Positions 57,885 to 64,000 of a DNA stretch of 64,000 bases are shown one piece after another. The DNA is from Dehalococcoidia bacterium (GTDB taxonomy: Bacteria; Chloroflexota; Dehalococcoidia; Lucifugimonadales; Lucifugimonadaceae): positions 1 through 64,000 of the forward strand of contig JAJEGY010000030.1 in the NCBI GenBank assembly GCA_022819585.1. The letters run 5' to 3'. The first letter of the stretch is position 1; each line of letters opens with the position of its first letter. Both the position numbers and the translations under genes were made by a program. Below the pieces are notes generated by a model. It ran no database searches, was not told where the DNA came from, and worked only from the letters and a program-made list of their open reading frames with translations.

Positions 57885-59048
57885 CTATTGAACGACGATT
57901 GCGTCGCCCTGTCGGAAATGCGCCAATGCGCCTTCGTCAACCTCAACCCCGAGCCCTGGTTTATCGGGGACCGCGACGTGGCTGTCGGCCTGTTTGAAGA
58001 TCGGATCGGTTAGGTTTTCGCGGATCGGGTGTGGCGTCTGGTCGAACTCGGTCACCGGCTCGTTGACGTACGGTTCTTTGGGATGTGCCGGGGGAGATTG
58101 AGCTACGGTGGCGAGGGTGTGAAGGATGGCCGAAAAGCTGATCGCGGTGTTCCAGAAATGCGGGACGAATCGGACGTTGCAGGCTTCGGCCATGGATGCC
58201 GAGAGTTTGAGTTCGGAGATTCCTCCGACGTTCACGATCTCCGGTTGGATGATGTCGAAGACACGGTCTTTGAGGATACGGGCCACTTCGCGCCGAGTGC
58301 TCGCTGATTCACCGCCGGATGTTGGGATCGGGGATCGGCTGGTTACTAGAAGGTTGTCTTCGTCTTCGCGAGAGGAGCACGGCTCTTCGAACCAAGTCAC
58401 ATCCGCGTCGGCCATCTGGTATGAGGCTTGGATCGCCGTCATCGGGTCGTACGCCTCGTTTGCGTCGACCATGATGCGTATGTCCTCGCCGACTTGATCG
58501 CGGAGCGCGTAGATCCTGTCGATATCTTCTTTGAGAGTCAGGCCACCGATCTTCATCTTCATGCCGGAGAAGCCTTCGTCGACGTAGCCTTGGGCCTCCT
58601 CTCGGAAGTCGGACCATGTTTTGTCTTCGAGATCGGAGGGGACGTCGTAGAGGCCGGTGGCGTAGGTGCAGATTCGGTCGCGGACCTTGCCGCCGAGGAT
58701 TTCGTAGACGGGTTTACCTCGGGCGCGGCCGACGAGGTCGTGGAGGGCCATGTCGACTGCGCTCGCGATATTGGATGCTGGTCCCGCGTATCCGCCGCTC
58801 TGGTAGTTGGGGTTGACGATGGATTGCCAGATGGCCCCGATGCGTTCGGGGTTCTCGCCGATGAGCTTCGTGGCGGCACCGGCAAGAGCGTCTGGGCTAC
58901 AGCCGGTTTCGCCCCAGCCGTATGCGCCGTTGTCCGCGATGATGCGGACGACCTGGGTAGCGCGCTCGTGTGTCCAGCGTTGCGACCAACCAAATGGCTG
59001 GTTGAGTTTGCCGACGAGCGGATGTATCTCGATCCGTTCGATCTTCAC
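57885..59048 (-). CDS. Mandelate racemase/muconate lactonizing enzyme family, tandem paralog
   Basis: Also 387 aa and colinear; GMKMKIGGL, IMVDANEAYD, WFEEPCSS, GGESASTRREVARIL. Confidence 0.92.
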   Translation of the reverse strand: MKIERIEIHPLVGKLNQPFGWSQRWTHERATQVVRIIADNGAYGWGETGCSPDALAGAATKLIGENPERIGAIWQSIVNPNYQSGGYAGPASNIASAVDMALHDLVGRARGKPVYEILGGKVRDRICTYATGLYDVPSDLEDKTWSDFREEAQGYVDEGFSGMKMKIGGLTLKEDIDRIYALRDQVGEDIRIMVDANEAYDPMTAIQASYQMADADVTWFEEPCSSREDEDNLLVTSRSPIPTSGGESASTRREVARILKDRVFDIIQPEIVNVGGISELKLSASMAEACNVRFVPHFWNTAISFSAILHTLATVAQSPPAHPKEPYVNEPVTEFDQTPHPIRENLTDPIFKQADSHVAVPDKPGLGVEVDEGALAHFRQGDAIVVQ

Positions 59049-59971
59049 GTGAGTTGCCGCCAGTCGTCGTCGAGTTCGGCGAAGCGGTCATGCATAGCGT
59101 CGACGAAAGTCCCGTCGATACCCAACGCGTCGTCTAGCGTCTCGATGTTGGAGACCATGTGGCGCGGGTTCTTGGTGCCGATGATTGCGACGTGGATTTC
59201 AGGATGAGCCAATGTGAAGCCCATGGCAGCGATGATCGGGTCATCCGGTTCGCCGGGCACGTCTCCCGCGGCTTGGACCTTCGCGGAGCGCTGGAGGTAG
59301 GTGTCATCGTAACTTCGCCTTGAGCTGGACATGCCGGATTTGGCCATGCCCCAAGTTGCACCAGCGATTGGTCTTTTGACGATGACGCCCGTGCCCGCCT
59401 TGGCGCATTTTTCGAGGAGGCCGGTCGTGTAAGCGCGTTGCTCAACTAGGTTGAAGCTGGTCTGGAGGGTGTCGAAAATACCGGAGTCAACGGCCCAATG
59501 CGCGGCTTCGTTGTCGCCGGAGTAGCCGATCATGCGGGTCTTGCCGGCATCGCGGGCGTCTTCGAGGGCTCGGATGATGTCGCCCTTCTCAAGGTCGGGA
59601 ATACCGCAGGAGTGGAGCTGCACTAGGTCAACGTATTCGGTGTTCAAGCGTCGGAGGCTTCGGTCGATGGAATCGCGTACGGTTTCGTAGGTCCAGTCGC
59701 TTCCGTTTAAGCCGTCGCCGCGGGCGTGACCCGCTTTGGTGACGAGGGCGTATTCATCTCGACGATTGGCGACGGTGCGCCCGATGAGTTCTTCGGAGAT
59801 GCCGTAGCATGCGGCGGTGTCGAGGAAGTTGATGCCCATGTCGAGGGCGTTGTTGAGCACGTTTCCAGCCTGTTCGACGTCATCGAAGTCGAGTTCTGAG
59901 CCGATTTCCGCTAGCCCGGCTCCGAGGCGTGAGACTTTATAACCTGTTTTTCCAAAATCAACCATCTGCAT
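59045..59971 (-). CDS. Aldo/keto reductase
   Basis: MQMVDFGKTGYKVSRLGAGLAEIGSELDF...FLDTAACYGISEELIGRTV; ATG at 59971 behind GGAGGA Shine-Dalgarno; upstream ORF extension rejected. Confidence 0.92.
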   Translation of the reverse strand: MQMVDFGKTGYKVSRLGAGLAEIGSELDFDDVEQAGNVLNNALDMGINFLDTAACYGISEELIGRTVANRRDEYALVTKAGHARGDGLNGSDWTYETVRDSIDRSLRRLNTEYVDLVQLHSCGIPDLEKGDIIRALEDARDAGKTRMIGYSGDNEAAHWAVDSGIFDTLQTSFNLVEQRAYTTGLLEKCAKAGTGVIVKRPIAGATWGMAKSGMSSSRRSYDDTYLQRSAKVQAAGDVPGEPDDPIIAAMGFTLAHPEIHVAIIGTKNPRHMVSNIETLDDALGIDGTFVDAMHDRFAELDDDWRQLT

Positions 59972-60000
59972 ATTTGTGTCCTCCTTGGGATCGTCGTTAT

Positions 60001-60528
60001 CTATTGGTTCGTGTCGGGCCAGATGACTTTGGCGGTCCATGCCCCGTTGAAGTTCGTGCCATCGTTCAGTATTGCGTCTCTCAGTATGCAACGGTACATG
60101 TTGGTGTTGCTCAGGTTGGCGTCGCTCAGATCTGCGCCAGCGAGACTTGTGCGAAAAAGTGCTGCATCGCTCAGATCGGCGTTTACAAATTTGGTTCGCC
60201 TTGCCCAGCCTTCGGAGAGGTCGGCGCCTTTTAGGGATGATCCCGTGAGGTCGGCGTTGTCCAGAATGACGCGGGAGAGGTTCCAACCGCTGAAGTTCAT
60301 GCCTGTTAGGTCCGCACCTGAGAGATCGAGTCTGTCGGCTGGATGTTCCGACCGCCAATCATCAACCGCGGCGGCACCCATCTTGACTGCTTGGAGGTGG
60401 TGGGGATTCAATGCGAAGGGTTGTTCGTCTCGCCGTAGGGAATTCGTGACCCAACGGGCATTCTTGGCAAATGGTAATCCATGGTCGTTAGGGACCTGAC
60501 AATAGGTGGTGAAACAACTATGAAACAT
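60001..60528 (-). CDS. Pentapeptide repeat protein
   Basis: LDLSGADLTGMNFSGWNLSRVILDNADLTGSSLKGADLSEG...ADLSDAALFRTSLAGADLSDANLSNTNM. Confidence 0.88.
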   Translation of the reverse strand: MFHSCFTTYCQVPNDHGLPFAKNARWVTNSLRRDEQPFALNPHHLQAVKMGAAAVDDWRSEHPADRLDLSGADLTGMNFSGWNLSRVILDNADLTGSSLKGADLSEGWARRTKFVNADLSDAALFRTSLAGADLSDANLSNTNMYRCILRDAILNDGTNFNGAWTAKVIWPDTNQ

Positions 60529-60551
60529 ATCTTTTTTAGTTTGAAATGTGT

Positions 60552-60571
60552 TGACGCGCTACCGCGTCAAG
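60552..60571. promoter_or_regulatory. Inverted repeat in glnA 5' region
   Basis: TTGACGCG-CTAC-CGCGTCAA, 8-bp perfect arms, about 35 nt upstream of the glnA ATG. Confidence 0.5.
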
Positions 60572-60605
60572 GACGACTCGATCAGTTTCACGAGAGAGGA
60601 ACAAG

Positions 60606-62024
60606 ATGGCAAATGCCGATGATGTGATCAAGTTGATGGAGGAATCGGGGTCGAAATGGTTAGACATTCGATTCACAGATGTCCCAGGCACTTGGCAACA
60701 CGTATCTTTCCCCAAACACGAAGTCACTGAAGACCTTTTCGCAGAAGGCACGGGATTTGATGGCTCCAGCATCCGCGGGTTCCAGACCATCGACGAATCC
60801 GACATGCTGCTGTTCCCGGACGCATCGACCGCTACCGTCGACCCGTTCATTCCGAACACCGTTTCGATCATCGCCGACGTCAAAGACCCGATCACAGGCG
60901 CATCCTATGACCGAAGCCCGCGCCACGTAGCGGCGAAAGCGGAAGCGTACTTGAAATCGACCGGGATTGGCGACACCTCGTACTGGGGCGCCGAGGCTGA
61001 GTTCTTCATCTTCGACAGCGTTTCGTACGGCGGCGCTTCCAACTCCGCGCATTACGAGGTCGACTCGGAAGAGGCGATCTGGAACTCGGGCAACGCCACC
61101 GACCTCTCGGGTGAAGGGCCAAACCTAGGTCACAAACTTCGCCACAAGGGCGGTTACTTCCCCGCACCTCCTTCGGACACTCAGACATTGATCCGACACG
61201 AAGCATGCGAGGCGATGGCCCGTTTCGGGATTGAGATCGAGAAGCACCATCACGAGGTAGCGACTGCTGGCCAAGGTGAGATCAACTGGCGTTTTTCACC
61301 GTTGAAGCAGGCGGCTGACCATGTCATGGCCTACAAGTACTGCCTCAAGAACACGGCAGCCAAGCACGGCAAGTCGGCGACCTTCATGCCGAAACCTCTT
61401 TTTGAGGACAACGGCACAGGGATGCACACGCACCAGTCGATCTGGAAAGATGGCAGCCCGATGTTTGCGGGTGACCGTTACGTCGGATTGAGTGATTTGG
61501 CACTCAATTACATCGGGGGACTGCTGAAACACGGCGATGCGCTGATGGCGCTGGTCGCTCCGTCGAGCAACTCGTACAAGCGATTGGTCCCGGGCTTCGA
61601 GGCTCCGACGATCTTGGCTTTGTCGGCACGAAACCGCTCTGCTGCTGCGCGCATTCCGATGTACTCGAACTCGCCGAACGCGAAGCGTGTTGAATTCCGA
61701 CCTCCGGACCCCACTTGCAACCCGTACCTCGCCTTCTCAGCGATGTTGATGGCGGGGCTCGATGGCATCGCCACCGGCGCAAGCCCGGGTGATCCGATCG
61801 AAGAGGACCTTTACGAGGTTGACCCTGCGACGTTGAACCAGGTTCCAGGCAGCTTGGCAGAGGCGCTTGACGCCCTAGAAGCCGATCACGACTTCTTGCT
61901 CAAGGGCGGCGTCTTCACGCCGGACCTGCTTGAAGCGTACATCGACTTCAAGCGCGAGAACGAGGTAGATGCAGTTCGCCTCCGCCCGCACCCGTACGAG
62001 TTCTTCCTCAGCTACGATGCATAG
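60606..62024 (+). CDS. glnA: Type I glutamine synthetase
   Basis: SGSKWLDIRFTDVPGTWQHVSFP; GTGFDGSSIRGFQTIDESDMLL; GTGMHTHQSIWKDG; NRSAAARIPMYSNSPNAKRVEFRPPDPTCNPYLAFSAMLMAGLDG. Confidence 0.97.
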   Translation: MANADDVIKLMEESGSKWLDIRFTDVPGTWQHVSFPKHEVTEDLFAEGTGFDGSSIRGFQTIDESDMLLFPDASTATVDPFIPNTVSIIADVKDPITGASYDRSPRHVAAKAEAYLKSTGIGDTSYWGAEAEFFIFDSVSYGGASNSAHYEVDSEEAIWNSGNATDLSGEGPNLGHKLRHKGGYFPAPPSDTQTLIRHEACEAMARFGIEIEKHHHEVATAGQGEINWRFSPLKQAADHVMAYKYCLKNTAAKHGKSATFMPKPLFEDNGTGMHTHQSIWKDGSPMFAGDRYVGLSDLALNYIGGLLKHGDALMALVAPSSNSYKRLVPGFEAPTILALSARNRSAAARIPMYSNSPNAKRVEFRPPDPTCNPYLAFSAMLMAGLDGIATGASPGDPIEEDLYEVDPATLNQVPGSLAEALDALEADHDFLLKGGVFTPDLLEAYIDFKRENEVDAVRLRPHPYEFFLSYDA

Positions 62025-62053
62025 TCCTTAGCATCTGGACGAAACCAAATGAG

Positions 62054-62080
62054 ACGCCCCGGCATAAATCTCCGGGGCGT
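62054..62080. terminator. Hairpin terminator between convergent glnA and dipeptidase genes
   Basis: ACGCCCCGG-cataaatct-CCGGGGCGT followed by ttcgatt. Confidence 0.6.
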
Positions 62081-62102
62081 TTCGATTCTGGGCAGAAGAA
62101 AA

Positions 62103-63122
62103 CTAAGCCCAAACCTCTTCGAACAGTCGCAGCCAGTTGCCGCCGAGAATCTTGATCACGTCGTCGTCGGAGTAGCCTCGGTTCAAGAGGGATTCGGACA
62201 TTATCGGCAATTGATCTGGCGTCTTCAGCCCTACTGGGTACTGGTCCTCCCAGGCCAAGGGCATGCCGCTGTGGGCTGTGAAACTTGAGGGATACTTTGT
62301 CCCCTGCTGTCCGCCGATATACATCCAGAACTCTTCCGGTTGATCTTGGGTGTGGTCGGTGCCGATGCCCACGTGATCCACGCCGACCATGTCGATGAGG
62401 TGATCGATAGCGTCGAGATAGTCGTCGAGCGTGGATGAGTATGTGTTTCGGAGGAAGCCTTGGATGCAGGTGGCGCCGATTACGCCCCCTTTTTCGGCCA
62501 TCGTCTTGATGGCTTTGTCGGTCTTGTTGCGGCGGTGGTCGAAGTATGACTTGGCGTTGGCGTGTGTGATGGCGACCGGTTTTTCGGAGACTTCGATGCT
62601 TTCTTGGGTGGTTGCGATGCCGACGTGTGAGAGGTCTAGGAGAATGCCCAGTCGGTTCATCTCTGCGACGGCGTCGATGCCGAAGTTTGTTAGCCCGCCG
62701 TCTTGGCGTTCCATGCAGCCGTCGCCTAGGAGGTTTCGCTCGTGGTAGGTGACCTGCATGATGCGGACCCCGAGTTTGTGGAAGAGGGCGAGGCGGTCGA
62801 GGTCGTTTTCGATGGGCGAGGTGTTTTGCCATCCGAAGATGATGCCGGTCTTGCCTTCGCGCTTGGCGCGATGTATGTCGTCGACGGTTTCGACCAACAG
62901 GATCTGATCAGGTCGTTCGCGGAAGCGGACGTACCACTTTGCGATCATGTCTAGCGTCTCTTCGTAGCCTTCCCACGTGGCTTGCGTGGCGTTGATGGCT
63001 GCGACGCTTCCCGCGTTGAGGCTCTCGAAGACTGCGTCGCTGTCCCAGTTGCTGACGTTTAGGGCGTCGATGACGACGGCTTGGTCGTATAGGTTTCGGG
63101 CGTGTGTCGGGTTAGTGGTCAT
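62103..63122 (-). CDS. Membrane dipeptidase-like (peptidase M19)
   Basis: LGVRIMQVTYHERNLLGDGCMERQDGGLTNFGIDAVAEMNRLGILLDLSHVG; VGVDHVGIGTDH; ATG at 63122 after GGAGACCAA. Confidence 0.92.
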   Translation of the reverse strand: MTTNPTHARNLYDQAVVIDALNVSNWDSDAVFESLNAGSVAAINATQATWEGYEETLDMIAKWYVRFRERPDQILLVETVDDIHRAKREGKTGIIFGWQNTSPIENDLDRLALFHKLGVRIMQVTYHERNLLGDGCMERQDGGLTNFGIDAVAEMNRLGILLDLSHVGIATTQESIEVSEKPVAITHANAKSYFDHRRNKTDKAIKTMAEKGGVIGATCIQGFLRNTYSSTLDDYLDAIDHLIDMVGVDHVGIGTDHTQDQPEEFWMYIGGQQGTKYPSSFTAHSGMPLAWEDQYPVGLKTPDQLPIMSESLLNRGYSDDDVIKILGGNWLRLFEEVWA

Positions 63123-63264
63123 TTGGTCTCCAGACAAATTGGATGCGCTTGGAATGGGTGGTAGTTTATGATGCGTCGCTGCTTTTACGGATTGCAATTA
63201 AACTTCAATCAAGCGTTCGGGGCTTACGAGCCAAGAAATCCTGTTCAACCTCTGGAGATACGAG

Positions 63265-64000
63265 ATGCAGCAATCAGCAATATCGACGAACGGCGCGGCG
63301 GACTCTGCTTTGATGGCGGTTGGCGCTGCTGAAATGAACCAGGCGATGGCGTCTGGTCCGGCGGTCTGGCTGGCGGGTGACCCTGAGGACCTGAAGCCTT
63401 GGATGGAGCGTGGCGCGGCGGGGATTGTGACGAACACAGTGGTGCTGAACGAAATGGTGCAGAAGTATGGGCAGATGACGGATGTTATTCAGCGGTATCT
63501 CGACATCACCGACAAGAAGGTGGCGGTGGAGATCGATGGACACTCAACAGAGGAACTGTTGGATGTCGGTGAGGTGTTTACGAAGATGTCGGATCGAGTG
63601 ATCTTGAAGATACCGTGCACGGTGAACGCTTTAGGCGCTTTTGCGGAGTTGAAGAAGGCGGGAGTCGAGACGTTCTGCACGACGGTCTTTACGTTGAATC
63701 AAGCTGTCGCCGTCGCCCAAGCCGGAGTTACCCACGTGCTGCCGTTCTGTGAGCCCTATCGAGACGTGTCGGGTGATCCGACCGCTTTGGTGCGGGACCT
63801 GCGAGACACGTTCGCCGACTGGGCGCAACGGCCTTACATCACAGCGGCACTGGTGCGGTCGAAGGATACGGCGGAGGCGGCAATTAAGGATGGCGCGGAT
63901 GGAATCATTGTGTTCTGGCCGATCTTTGAGGAGATGCTGCAGGCGAAGTTGACTGATGAGTGGAACACAACGTTCTTGAATGAGTGGAACGCTATGTATG
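63265..64000 (+). CDS. Transaldolase/fructose-6-phosphate aldolase-like, truncated at window end
   Basis: MQQSAISTNGAADSAL...VAVEIDG...VILKIPCTVNALGAFAELKKAGVETFCTTVFTLNQAVAVAQAGVTHVLPF; GGAG upstream. Confidence 0.85.
   Translation, partial: MQQSAISTNGAADSALMAVGAAEMNQAMASGPAVWLAGDPEDLKPWMERGAAGIVTNTVVLNEMVQKYGQMTDVIQRYLDITDKKVAVEIDGHSTEELLDVGEVFTKMSDRVILKIPCTVNALGAFAELKKAGVETFCTTVFTLNQAVAVAQAGVTHVLPFCEPYRDVSGDPTALVRDLRDTFADWAQRPYITAALVRSKDTAEAAIKDGADGIIVFWPIFEEMLQAKLTDEWNTTFLNEWNAMY

Noticed and set aside
59045-60358. 437-aa ORF as aldo/keto reductase with N-terminal extension
   Set aside because: The extension reads across the pentapeptide-repeat gene in another frame; ATG 59971 with GGAGGA upstream is the credible start.

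Overview
A 64 kb bacterial chromosomal segment, densely coding, with metabolic and transport genes on both strands. The gene mix suggests a Chloroflexota lineage, possibly SAR202-like: tandem enolase-superfamily paralogs, sulfatase plus FGE, M81 and D-aminoacylase hydrolases, a DUF2298 membrane protein, and V-E-K-rich lipoprotein tethers. That placement is inference only. Clear content: Liv-type and Fbp-type ABC transporters, an Opp/Dpp-type ABC transporter, two tRNAs, rsmG, Ppx/GppA, pgpA, mutS2, rlmN, glnA, comF, ggt, and several toxin-antitoxin-like modules. The two strongest non-routine signals are: (1) a UGSC-family gene at 38052-39695 whose reading frame continues through one in-frame TGA at the U of a 'UGTC' motif, with a SECIS-like hairpin 11 nt downstream, so it is probably a selenoprotein and not two genes; (2) an ORF-poor, hairpin-rich GC block of about 800 nt (about 19.42-20.23 kb) behind a TTGACA promoter-like site, which looks like a large structured noncoding RNA that I cannot assign to a family. 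Secondary signals include a HARE-HTH/Mrr-like protein with an apparently lost catalytic Lys, a genuine FGE maturase in the same window as its likely sulfatase substrate, a MetF-MetV fusion, dispersed intergenic repeats, and an orientation-independent GC-skew inversion.
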